From assembly GCA_024642645.1 (NCBI GenBank), contig JAHEAS010000107.1, positions 1 through 8,782 on the forward strand: a stretch of 8,782 nt of DNA. Reading direction: 5' to 3'. The position numbers and the translations under genes are program-made. Shown here one piece after another: positions 1 through 6,019 of this stretch (within the stretch, counting starts at the first letter, position 1; each line of letters starts with the position of its first letter). The DNA is from Saprospirales bacterium. GTDB lineage: Bacteria; Bacteroidota; Bacteroidia; Chitinophagales; Saprospiraceae. Under the pieces are notes generated by a model that searched no databases, was not told where the DNA came from, and was given only the letters and a program-made list of their open reading frames with translations.

Positions 1-201
1 TATATTGAACCCGATAGCGGTCAGTGCTGCCACAGCAGATGGGACCAGTGCTACTCGGCTCTCCTGCATCACTTCGGCCTTGGGTATTCCGATGGTCATG
101 TGCCCATGCTTTGGTTTTATTGCCAGCATCTCGGCTTGTGGCTGCAACTGCCCCTCGGTTAGGGACTTTGGGATGGGTATTTTTCTGGTTGTATCTGACA
201 T
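1..201 (-). CDS. ald: Alanine dehydrogenase, N-terminal part (3' end outside window)
   Basis: This is the first 67 codons of a minus-strand gene that leaves the window at base 1. After a roughly 35-residue leader, residues 37-67 read TIGIPKAEVMQESRVALVPS and onward. That matches the start of the alanine dehydrogenase / transhydrogenase N-terminal domain, where family members read GIPKE...E.RVAL.P. The expected reaction is NAD-dependent interconversion of L-alanine with pyruvate and ammonia in the cytoplasm. The catalytic and NAD-binding regions lie outside the window, so a transhydrogenase alpha subunit cannot be fully excluded. The N-terminal extension before GIPK is, from memory, usual for Bacteroidota homologues. 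The gene follows tsaE by 53 bp on the same strand and may be in its operon. The ATG at 201 is chosen because it is in frame and leads directly into the conserved domain. No Shine-Dalgarno sequence precedes it. Confidence 0.8.
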   Translation of the reverse strand, partial: MSDTTRKIPIPKSLTEGQLQPQAEMLAIKPKHGHMTIGIPKAEVMQESRVALVPSAVAALTAIGFNI

Positions 202-207
202 AAAGTT

Positions 208-231
208 AGTGTTTGAGGGCTTGAGTGTTTG
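208..231. repeat. Pair of 8-bp direct repeats upstream of ald
   Basis: AGTGTTTG occurs at 208-215 and again at 224-231, 16 bp apart start to start, in the 53-bp gap between tsaE and ald. On the coding (minus) strand this reads CAAACACT twice. The spacing is near one and a half helical turns. It could be a binding site or chance. Confidence 0.35.
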
Positions 232-254
232 GGTATTAGAGATTGGTCAAGGTC

Positions 255-722
255 CTAAAAGTTAGGATCGCATTTTTTATCATTAGAAAACAAAAATCGC
301 CTGCTTTCATCGGGCTGTGATTCTATTTCTACAAAAACCATATCGTCAGGCAACATGTCGCTGATGATTTCTGGCCACTCGATAAAGCAATAATGTTCGT
401 CGTAAAGATAGTCTTCGATACCAATACCAAGCGCTTCATCCAAACTCTTCAACCGGTAAAGGTCAAGGTGATGGACAGATTGTTCCCTGTTATTTTCATC
501 CAAAAATACATACTCGTTCACGAGGGCAAAAGTTGGGCTTGACACATTGTCTGTCACTTTTATCCTTCGGCAAAAGGCCTTAACGAAGGCTGTTTTCCCA
601 GCCCCTAGGTCTCCAGTTAGGGCTATTTTAGTCCTGTTTTCGGCAAAATGGAGCAGGGCTTCTACGGCCTTATCTAGTTCTGCTTCCGACCGAACGACAA
701 GTTCTACTTGATTGCCACTCAT
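255..722 (-). CDS. tsaE: tRNA threonylcarbamoyladenosine biosynthesis ATPase TsaE
   Basis: TsaE is the ATPase that drives the TsaB-TsaD-TsaE complex. The complex places a threonylcarbamoyl group on A37 of tRNAs reading ANN codons. The protein is 155 aa, the usual family length. It shows the Walker A loop GDLGAGKT (residues 37-44), the SSPTF motif (61-65), HHLDLYRL (84-91, with Asp87) and FIEWPE (113-118), in the order expected for TsaE. The frame stays open upstream to 887 inside the aquaporin gene, but that extension has no family similarity. The ATG at 722 starts at the conserved N-terminus and overlaps the aquaporin TGA as ATGA. This argues for translational coupling to the upstream gene. 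The stop is TAG at 255-257. All catalytic motifs appear intact. Confidence 0.95.
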   Translation of the reverse strand: MSGNQVELVVRSEAELDKAVEALLHFAENRTKIALTGDLGAGKTAFVKAFCRRIKVTDNVSSPTFALVNEYVFLDENNREQSVHHLDLYRLKSLDEALGIGIEDYLYDEHYCFIEWPEIISDMLPDDMVFVEIESQPDESRRFLFSNDKKCDPNF

Positions 723-1510
723 GCTTTTTTCTCTTTGAAATAGGCCAACCAAGCCACGGCGATGAACACAAGAAATACCGCCCAAGCCCAAGGCTGGCAT
801 TGCACTTTGAAGGCCGCACAATAAAATGCAGCCCCCAGTAAGCCGCCGATAATTGGCCCGACCACTGGTACCCAGGCGTAGCTCCAATCGGAGCCGCCCT
901 TTCCAGCAATGGGCAGCAGCGCATGGGCCAGTCTCGGTCCAAAGTCCCTTGCTGGATTGATGGCGTAGCCCGTTGTGCCGCCCAGCGACATGCCAATGGA
1001 CACTACTAAAGCTCCCACTACGATGGGGTTCAGACCCTCAGTGAACTTATTTGCCCCAATAAAAAGTACGCCCGCAACCAGCACGAAAGTGCCGATTGTT
1101 TCACTCATCAGGTTCGACCAAGTGGAGCGGATGGCAGGTGCAGTACAGAACACTCCGAGTTTGGCGGATGGGTCTTCCGTCCTTGACCAATGCGGCAGGT
1201 AGTGCAGCCAGACGAGCTTCGCCCCGACCATTGCTCCAAGCACCTGAGCGAGCAGGTAGCTCGGTACTTTTTCCCAAGGGAAACTGCCCTCGGCGGCCAG
1301 GCCAAGTGTCACAGCGGGGTTAAGGTGTGCACCGCTTATTTGACCAACAGCGTAAATGGCCATGGTGACAGCGAGGCCCCAAGCAAGGGTGATTACTATC
1401 CATCCTCCGTTTTCAGCTTTGCTGCTCTTCAGGAGGATGCCAGCCACGACACCGTCACCTAGTAAAATCAACAACATTGTACCAATGAATTCACCCCAGA
1501 ACGGCGTCAT
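719..1510 (-). CDS. MIP-family channel, glycerol facilitator type (aquaglyceroporin)
   Basis: This is a 263-residue inner-membrane channel of the major intrinsic protein family. The first half-helix carries AHLNPAVTLG (NPA at 64-66) and the second carries GYAINPARDFGPR (NPA at 185-187). Asp189 after NPAR is the usual mark of glycerol-conducting members. By alignment to E. coli GlpF, the selectivity-filter positions appear to be Trp44 (GlpF W48), Tyr182 (GlpF F200) and Arg188 (GlpF R206). A Tyr in place of Phe is a modest difference. Six core helices lie at about 5-27, 37-57, 81-104, 131-153, 159-179 and 212-234. An extra hydrophobic stretch at about 241-258 (WAWAVFLVFIAVAWLAYF) follows, ending in KEKKA. 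No glycerol kinase or glycerol dehydrogenase gene is nearby. It is first in a likely operon with tsaE. Transport of glycerol, water or other small neutral solutes is inferred from the family. Confidence 0.92.
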   Translation of the reverse strand: MTPFWGEFIGTMLLILLGDGVVAGILLKSSKAENGGWIVITLAWGLAVTMAIYAVGQISGAHLNPAVTLGLAAEGSFPWEKVPSYLLAQVLGAMVGAKLVWLHYLPHWSRTEDPSAKLGVFCTAPAIRSTWSNLMSETIGTFVLVAGVLFIGANKFTEGLNPIVVGALVVSIGMSLGGTTGYAINPARDFGPRLAHALLPIAGKGGSDWSYAWVPVVGPIIGGLLGAAFYCAAFKVQCQPWAWAVFLVFIAVAWLAYFKEKKA

Positions 1511-1554
1511 GCTTTTTAGTTTTGTTTTGTAAAAGGTAGTTGAAGAACAATTGT

Positions 1555-1588
1555 CAAATAAACCACATTTCGCAGACTTTTAACCAAA
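1555..1588 (-). promoter_or_regulatory. Candidate Bacteroidota-type promoter for aquaporin-tsaE
   Basis: On the minus strand, TTTG (1585-1588) is followed after 22 bp by TTTATTTG (1555-1562). The second element matches the -7 consensus TAnnTTTG at five of the six fixed positions. It ends 44 bp before the aquaporin ATG and lies downstream of the DUF4290 terminator, where a new promoter is needed. This is a motif match only. Confidence 0.35.
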
Positions 1589-1607
1589 GAAGCTTGAAAT
1601 TTTGCCC

Positions 1608-1646
1608 AAAAAAAGCGGGAAGGCGGCGCATGCCGTCTTCCCGCTT
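1608..1646 (-). terminator. Strong intrinsic terminator after the DUF4290 gene
   Basis: A 15-bp stem pairs 1613-1627 with 1632-1646 around a 4-nt loop (1628-1631), with a single G-U type pair. Read on the minus strand, the stem runs into seven consecutive T residues (1614 down to 1608). It begins 23 bp after the DUF4290 stop codon. This is the clearest rho-independent terminator in the window and closes the glmS-DUF4290 unit. On the plus strand no comparable T-run follows. Confidence 0.92.
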
Positions 1647-1669
1647 GTATGTTGATAAAAAATGTAGGC

Positions 1670-2374
1670 TTACTTCCGCCTTGGGTTGCGGCGCTGTTGG
1701 CGGTCATTGCTTCCGCCCCTACGATTGTCTTTACCACCTCTGCCGCCACCAGAACGTTGGCGTCCGCCTCTATCGCGGTCACCTCCTCTATTGTCGCGGT
1801 CGCCCGGTCTGCGGATAACACCGCCCCGGCTCAGGTTGTCGAGGGAAGCATCTTCCGTGACTTTGAGTTTGCCTCCGGAGAGGTGCTCCAAATCTTCGAT
1901 TATGGTGTCGTCACTGACGTAGTGCTCCCTGTTCCAAGTTTTGTAGGCCAGCTTCATGTAGGAACCAATTACCTGTACAAAGCCTTCTTTTTTTGGGCCT
2001 TCTTCCATTTGGAGCGCCCTTGCTATTAGCCGTTGTACGTTGTGGCCGTAGTGCCTAAACTTGGTTTCTTTAGCAGGGTAGGGCACTTTTTCGGGCCTTT
2101 TCCGGCTGTCTTCTGGTCTTGGAATCTCCCCGTTTGGGGGCATCACATCGAGGTTGTACTCAGCGATACGGAAGACGTGCTTCCACATTTTGTCGCGGTA
2201 GTCCTCCAAGTTGCGATTCTGTGGGTGCATTTGCATCATTAGAATCACGATTTCCTCAATATAGCGTTGGCGCTCAGCCCTGGTGGGCAAATCCCTCGCA
2301 TAGCGAATCATTCCTTGGATGTTGCGTCCATATTCGGGTATGATGAGTTCTTCTTTATTTGAATTATACTCCAT
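1670..2374 (-). CDS. DUF4290 family protein with RG-rich C-terminal tail
   Basis: This is a 234-residue cytoplasmic protein of unknown function, recognised as the Bacteroidota-restricted DUF4290 family from the N-terminal pattern around ELIIPEYGRNIQGMI. No signal peptide or membrane segment is present. Two related blocks are visible: YGRNIQGMIRYA at residues 15-26 and YGHNVQRLIARA at 109-120, each continuing into a similar helical stretch. Residues about 183-234 form a disordered, highly basic tail rich in RGG, RG and DR steps and ending NPRRK. Such tails commonly bind RNA, but that role is inferred here. The frame extends upstream to 2446, but those codons are translated 7-bp repeats. The ATG at 2374 starts the family-like sequence. 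It lies 81 bp after glmS on the same strand and before a strong terminator, so it is probably co-transcribed with glmS. From memory, DUF4290 genes often sit next to murA, also in UDP-GlcNAc metabolism. Confidence 0.88.
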   Translation of the reverse strand: MEYNSNKEELIIPEYGRNIQGMIRYARDLPTRAERQRYIEEIVILMMQMHPQNRNLEDYRDKMWKHVFRIAEYNLDVMPPNGEIPRPEDSRKRPEKVPYPAKETKFRHYGHNVQRLIARALQMEEGPKKEGFVQVIGSYMKLAYKTWNREHYVSDDTIIEDLEHLSGGKLKVTEDASLDNLSRGGVIRRPGDRDNRGGDRDRGGRQRSGGGRGGKDNRRGGSNDRQQRRNPRRK

Positions 2375-2379
2375 TTTGA

Positions 2380-2455
2380 GAGTTATGAGTTTCGAGTTTT
2401 GAGTTATGAGTGTCAGTTGCGGTGCAATTCGAAACTCATAACTCATCCCTCAAAA
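2380..2455. repeat. Intergenic 7-bp repeat cluster forming a 16-bp inverted repeat
   Basis: From 2380 to 2414 the plus strand reads as five consecutive heptamers of form GAGTnnn: GAGTTAT, GAGTTTC, GAGTTTT, GAGTTAT and GAGTGTC. From 2431 the inverse form appears: GAAACTC, ATAACTC, ATCCCTC, then AAAACT. The two arms pair perfectly over 16 bp (2380-2395 with 2429-2444). A G-T pair and two more pairs extend the stem inward, leaving about 27 nt of loop. The cluster fills most of the gap between glmS and the DUF4290 gene, so the transcript would carry the hairpin. I recall similar GAGTTAT/AACTCAT heptamers scattered between genes in Bacteroidota and cyanobacteria, but cannot verify that here. Confidence 0.8.
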
Positions 2456-4294
2456 CTATTCCACAGTTACTGATTTTGCAAGGTTTCGGGGTTGGTCCAC
2501 ATTGCAGCCCCGCATCACAGCGATGTGATAGGATAGCAACTGGAGTGGGATAACAGAAAGCAACGGTGTGAACGGTTCCTCCGTGTCTGGTATTTCAATG
2601 GTGTAGTCAACAATCTTGCTGATTTCTTCGTCACCTTCGGTGACGATGGCTATTACAACACCTTTGCGGGCCTTTACTTCCTGAATATTGGAAACAATTT
2701 TCTCGTTCAAACTTTTATTCGTTGCAATCACAATGACAGGCATATTCTCGTCAATGAGTGCAATGGGGCCGTGCTTCATTTCAGCGGCAGGGTAGCCTTC
2801 AGCGTGGATGTACGAGATTTCCTTCAATTTAAGAGCTCCTTCGAGCGCAATTGGGAAATTGTAACCACGGCCAAGATACATTGAATTGCTGGAATCCTTA
2901 ATTTCACCAGCGATGTATTTGATTTTGTCATTGGTGGCCAGTACTTTTCCCACTTTTTCAGGGATGTTTTCCAACTCCGTTAACAACTTTTTGAAATATT
3001 CATCAGAGATAGTGCCCCGCTCTCGTCCAATTTGCAGCGCCATCAGTGTCAGTAAGGTGACTTGGGCCGTGAATGCTTTTGTGGATGCTACCCCAATTTC
3101 AGGGCCACAATGGATATACGAGCCGGCATCGGTGAGGCGAGCGATAGATGATCCCACCACGTTTACGATACCATAGAGCAGTGCACCGTTCTTTTTGGCC
3201 AATTCTAATGCAGCATAGGTATCCGCTGTTTCACCTGACTGTGAGATAGCTATGACAACATCTTTGTCGGTGATGACTGGATGGCGGTAACGGAATTCGG
3301 AAGCGTACTCGACCTCGACGGGCATGCGTGCGAGGTCTTCAAAAAGGTACTCGGCGATAAGGCCTGCATGCCATGAGGTGCCACACCCGAGGATGATGAA
3401 ACGGGAGGCGTTTTTCACTTGCTCAACGTGGTCATCCATGCCGCCAAGGCGCACCCATCCGTGTTCTGCGCTAATACGGCCACGCATGGCGTCCATGATG
3501 GTGGTGGGCTGCTCGTAAATTTCCTTAAGCATGAAATAATCGTAGCCGCCTTTTTCCATGCGCTCGATTTCCATGTGAAGTTCATCCACAAAAGGAGTAT
3601 GCACCTCATTGTCAATGTTTCGGATTTCATACTCGCCATTGCGATGAACGGTGGCAATGTGCTCGTCGTCAAGATAAATTACCTTTTTGGTGTATTCTAC
3701 AATGGGAGTGCCATCTGAAGCAAGGAAAAATTCATCCTCTCCAATGCCCAAAACCAAAGGGCTTCCCTTTCTTGCAGCTACCAGCTTGTCCGGGTCTTGG
3801 CTGTCTAGGACAACGATGGCATAGGCACCAATTACTTGAGTCAATGCCACTCGCACTGCCTCCTCTAAGGGCAGGTTGTCCTGTTTTTGTACTTCTTCTA
3901 TTAGATGAACGAGCACTTCTGTGTCCGTTTGGGAAGTAAAAGCATGGCCTTTGTTTATAAGCGCCTGTTTGATTGGCGCATAATTTTCGATGATGCCATT
4001 GTGAACAAGCGTCAAGCGGCCATTGCCTGAGGTGTGAGGATGGGCGTTGGTGTCGTCTGGTTTGCCATGTGTGGCCCAGCGGGTATGGCCAATGCCAGAA
4101 GTGCCAGTTATATTGTGATTTTTCGAAAAATCAACAAGCTCCTGCACTTTTCCTTTTTTCTTGTAAACATTGAGGTCCCCGTTCATCAAAGCAATACCGG
4201 CGCTGTCATAGCCGCGGTATTCAAGTCTTTGGAGTCCTTTGATGAGGATTGGATAGGCTTCTTTTTTGCCAATGTAGGCGATAATTCCGCACAT
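2456..4294 (-). CDS. glmS: Glutamine-fructose-6-phosphate aminotransferase (isomerizing)
   Basis: GlmS makes glucosamine-6-phosphate from fructose-6-phosphate and glutamine, the first committed step to UDP-GlcNAc for peptidoglycan and lipid A. The 612-residue protein has the full family architecture. The N-terminal glutaminase has nucleophile Cys2 (MCGI), HTRWATHG (70-77), VHNG (97-100) and TDTE (123-126). The first SIS domain has LGCGTSWHA (302-310), SQSGETADT (351-359) and ASTKAF (403-408). The second SIS domain has LGRGYNFPIALEGALKLKE (474-492) and EMKHGP (505-510). The C-terminus is DQPRNLAKSVTVE, with Lys607 at the position that binds sugar phosphate in E. coli GlmS. The ATG at 4294 is fixed by the Cys2 requirement. 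No glmS ribozyme is seen, as expected outside Firmicutes. A candidate promoter lies 40-71 bp upstream, and DUF4290 follows on the same strand. Confidence 0.98.
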   Translation of the reverse strand: MCGIIAYIGKKEAYPILIKGLQRLEYRGYDSAGIALMNGDLNVYKKKGKVQELVDFSKNHNITGTSGIGHTRWATHGKPDDTNAHPHTSGNGRLTLVHNGIIENYAPIKQALINKGHAFTSQTDTEVLVHLIEEVQKQDNLPLEEAVRVALTQVIGAYAIVVLDSQDPDKLVAARKGSPLVLGIGEDEFFLASDGTPIVEYTKKVIYLDDEHIATVHRNGEYEIRNIDNEVHTPFVDELHMEIERMEKGGYDYFMLKEIYEQPTTIMDAMRGRISAEHGWVRLGGMDDHVEQVKNASRFIILGCGTSWHAGLIAEYLFEDLARMPVEVEYASEFRYRHPVITDKDVVIAISQSGETADTYAALELAKKNGALLYGIVNVVGSSIARLTDAGSYIHCGPEIGVASTKAFTAQVTLLTLMALQIGRERGTISDEYFKKLLTELENIPEKVGKVLATNDKIKYIAGEIKDSSNSMYLGRGYNFPIALEGALKLKEISYIHAEGYPAAEMKHGPIALIDENMPVIVIATNKSLNEKIVSNIQEVKARKGVVIAIVTEGDEEISKIVDYTIEIPDTEEPFTPLLSVIPLQLLSYHIAVMRGCNVDQPRNLAKSVTVE

Positions 4295-4333
4295 AATTCT
4301 AATGAGTGTGAATGACCAATTGGATGTTTCAGG

Positions 4334-4365
4334 ATAATATACTGTGACTTGAAAGTCGTGCCAAA
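4334..4365 (-). promoter_or_regulatory. Candidate promoter for glmS
   Basis: On the minus strand, TTTG (4362-4365) is followed after 20 bp by TATATTAT (4334-4341). This matches the Bacteroidota layout TTTG-N17-23-TAnnTTTG with two mismatches in the -7 part, and also resembles a general -10 box. It would give a leader of about 30 nt. A 12-bp near-palindrome, GACTTGAAAGTC (4346-4357), lies between the two elements and could be an operator. Motif match only. Confidence 0.4.
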
Positions 4366-4511
4366 GTTAATGTCTTTTTTTAGCAGGATTGTTCAATACA
4401 AATAAAAAGGATGTTTGCCAATTTATCATCAAAAATTCTTCAGTCAATTAAATTTCGGTTGCTTTTAGATTGCTAGAGTTGGTTTGGCTTTCCAGTTTTC
4501 ACCGTTCAAGC

Positions 4512-5852
4512 TTAGTACCTTGTGTACCAAATCTTCAATTTTGCAGGTGTGTCAGGATGGCTGGGACTTCCCAAAACAACCCTCGCTGCCCTTTCAGGGC
4601 GAAGGTGGGCAGTGAAAAGTAGTTTCTTTTTCGATTCCCCTGAAATCATTCTTTGCAACTGTGCAGCCAAGTTCAACTTGTAAGTGTCATCTGAAGTCAC
4701 TTTTCCTCCAAAAAAATCCCCAAAGTCCGAACTTGGGTGGCTAATGGAGGCAAGGTAAATATCGTCCAGAATATTGACGCTGGTGTCAGATGCAATTTCA
4801 GAAGCATAAATTTGCTGTACAGGGTTGTAGTCGTCATTGTCCTCTGGAAGGGTAACAATAGGGAATATCAACTCTGCTTTGTTGATAATCAATCCTTTCA
4901 ATTCTTCAGCATACGGGATTTCAAATTCAATGTTCGTCCCATTGAGGCCTTGAAGGAACAGGTTGTTTTTTCCGTTTTGGCCGATATTTCCACCAACTAC
5001 CGAACCACCGTAGTAATTGCGTTGGTGCAGTACTACGGGGTTGCCGGAGAATGTTTTGAAGTCATAGCTTTTCTTTTTGCCGGCATTGTTATAGTAGAAG
5101 CGGATATTGGTATTGCTGCTGCGCATGATAAAACTCAATAGCCCAGCATTTTGGGAAGCAGGCTTGAGCCAGATACCCTTGAAGAAATCAAGGAACAAGC
5201 TGTCTGTGGACAATGTCAAAGAATCCAATTCAAAAATGGATTTTCCAAACAGGGAGTCGAGCTTGATTCGGAGGTGTGGCGGTAATTTCACCTCCCTAAC
5301 CGAATCTGCATTCGTTTCCATTACGATCAAACTGTCTGTCAAGTTGGGCACAAAAGTATGTACGGCAAGCGGGGTGGGCTTCACCGAAAAACTGTCAGAG
5401 TTGAGGTATTTTTCAGCCACGTCCAAGGATTGGCTCATTTCATAGACCTCGATTGTAAATGGCTCATCGAGCTTTCCGTAGCTTAGGGTCGTGTTGTAAG
5501 CCAGCGTAAGCACCACGGAGTCTAGAACGCTTATGGAATCAATGAAATTTGGAGGACTGGAGTTGGTGACAATTTGAGCATAAATACTGGAAACTGTCCT
5601 GCCAAACACCGGGTCTTGATAGTCACCGAATGCAAAGTTTTGAAAGACCGTACCGTTTACTCCAGGGCCCCATACGGTCATGGAATCGTTTAGGACGGTG
5701 CGTGCATTCAGCGTGAGCGTGTCGGTGAATTCCGTGTTCAATTGGTCGCCAGAGAGCAGGTCAGAGCCGATGCTGGATGGGTCGTTGCAAGAGAATAGGG
5801 TAACAAGGGAAAGTGTCAGCATCCAAAATGCTGAAGTGGTCAAATTTTTCAT
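4512..5852 (-). CDS. DUF4270 family outer lipoprotein
   Basis: This is a 446-residue exported lipoprotein of unknown function. The first 22 residues form a lipoprotein signal: MKNL, a hydrophobic core, then the lipobox LFSC with Cys22 as the lipidation site. The mature protein starts CNDPSSIGSDLL. FGDYQDPVFGRTVSSIYAQI (75-94) resembles the most conserved part of the DUF4270 family, which is confined to Bacteroidota. The remainder is rich in Ser, Thr, Asp and hydrophobic beta-strand-like stretches. It has no repeats or transmembrane segments and ends KLKIWYTRY. The gene lies 167 bp downstream of the GT5-like gene on the same strand. It may share its transcript or use a weaker promoter in the gap. 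I recall DUF4270 genes beside GT5-like, panC and glmS genes in many Bacteroidota. Neither the enzyme-like residues nor the context identifies a biochemical role. Outer-membrane localisation is inferred from the lipoprotein signal. Confidence 0.88.
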   Translation of the reverse strand: MKNLTTSAFWMLTLSLVTLFSCNDPSSIGSDLLSGDQLNTEFTDTLTLNARTVLNDSMTVWGPGVNGTVFQNFAFGDYQDPVFGRTVSSIYAQIVTNSSPPNFIDSISVLDSVVLTLAYNTTLSYGKLDEPFTIEVYEMSQSLDVAEKYLNSDSFSVKPTPLAVHTFVPNLTDSLIVMETNADSVREVKLPPHLRIKLDSLFGKSIFELDSLTLSTDSLFLDFFKGIWLKPASQNAGLLSFIMRSSNTNIRFYYNNAGKKKSYDFKTFSGNPVVLHQRNYYGGSVVGGNIGQNGKNNLFLQGLNGTNIEFEIPYAEELKGLIINKAELIFPIVTLPEDNDDYNPVQQIYASEIASDTSVNILDDIYLASISHPSSDFGDFFGGKVTSDDTYKLNLAAQLQRMISGESKKKLLFTAHLRPERAARVVLGSPSHPDTPAKLKIWYTRY

Positions 5853-5914
5853 GCTAAATGAAGCCAGTGATTTTTCGATAAAAAATGTCGAAAGGAAAGA
5901 GTTAGTAGAAGTGG

Positions 5915-5944
5915 CAAAGGTTGGTTGTAGGTTTTTCTAACAAG
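5915..5944 (-). promoter_or_regulatory. Possible internal promoter for the DUF4270 gene
   Basis: On the minus strand, CTTG (5941-5944) precedes AACCTTTG (5915-5922) by 18 bp. The second element fits TAnnTTTG except for its first base. The leader would be about 55 nt and would contain a small TTTCGA/TCGAAA inverted repeat (5873-5878 with 5888-5893). It could uncouple DUF4270 from the upstream GT5-like gene. Weak evidence. Confidence 0.3.
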
Positions 5945-5962
5945 ATTTATCAATCAAATTGA

Positions 5963-5997
5963 GGCATTTGCCATTAAAGTATCCAATGACAAATGCC
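5963..5997 (-). other. Intercistronic hairpin after the GT5-like gene
   Basis: GGCATTTG (5963-5970) pairs perfectly with CAAATGCC (5990-5997). After one mismatch, CATT (5972-5975) pairs with AATG (5985-5988), closing a 9-nt loop. On the minus strand it lies 22 bp after the GT5-like stop codon. No T-run follows, so it is not a standard intrinsic terminator. It may stabilise the upstream message or partly attenuate transcription into DUF4270. Confidence 0.55.
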
Positions 5998-6019
5998 CCA
6001 AATGACTAATAACGCATCG

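Noticed and set aside
723..887. N-terminal extension of the TsaE frame by 55 residues
   Set aside because: It lies wholly inside the aquaporin gene and has no TsaE-like sequence. The ATG at 722 with the ATGA overlap gives the normal 155-residue protein.
2375..2446. N-terminal extension of the DUF4290 frame by 24 residues
   Set aside because: These codons are translated 7-bp intergenic repeats with no family similarity. The ATG at 2374 begins the conserved sequence.
4355..4366. Sigma-54-like TGGCAC upstream of glmS
   Set aside because: TGGCAC is present on the minus strand, but the required GC element at the correct spacing is absent.
4295..4511. Possible glmS ribozyme or leader riboswitch upstream of glmS
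   Set aside because: The region upstream of glmS is short and AT-rich, with no pseudoknot-like pairing I can find. The glmS ribozyme is known from Firmicutes-type genomes. Only a promoter candidate was retained, and I see no intrinsic terminator for DUF4270 here.
4737..5141. 134-codon plus-strand open frame antisense to DUF4270
   Set aside because: It has no recognisable motif, and the opposite strand carries a coherent lipoprotein. Long antisense frames are expected in such composition.
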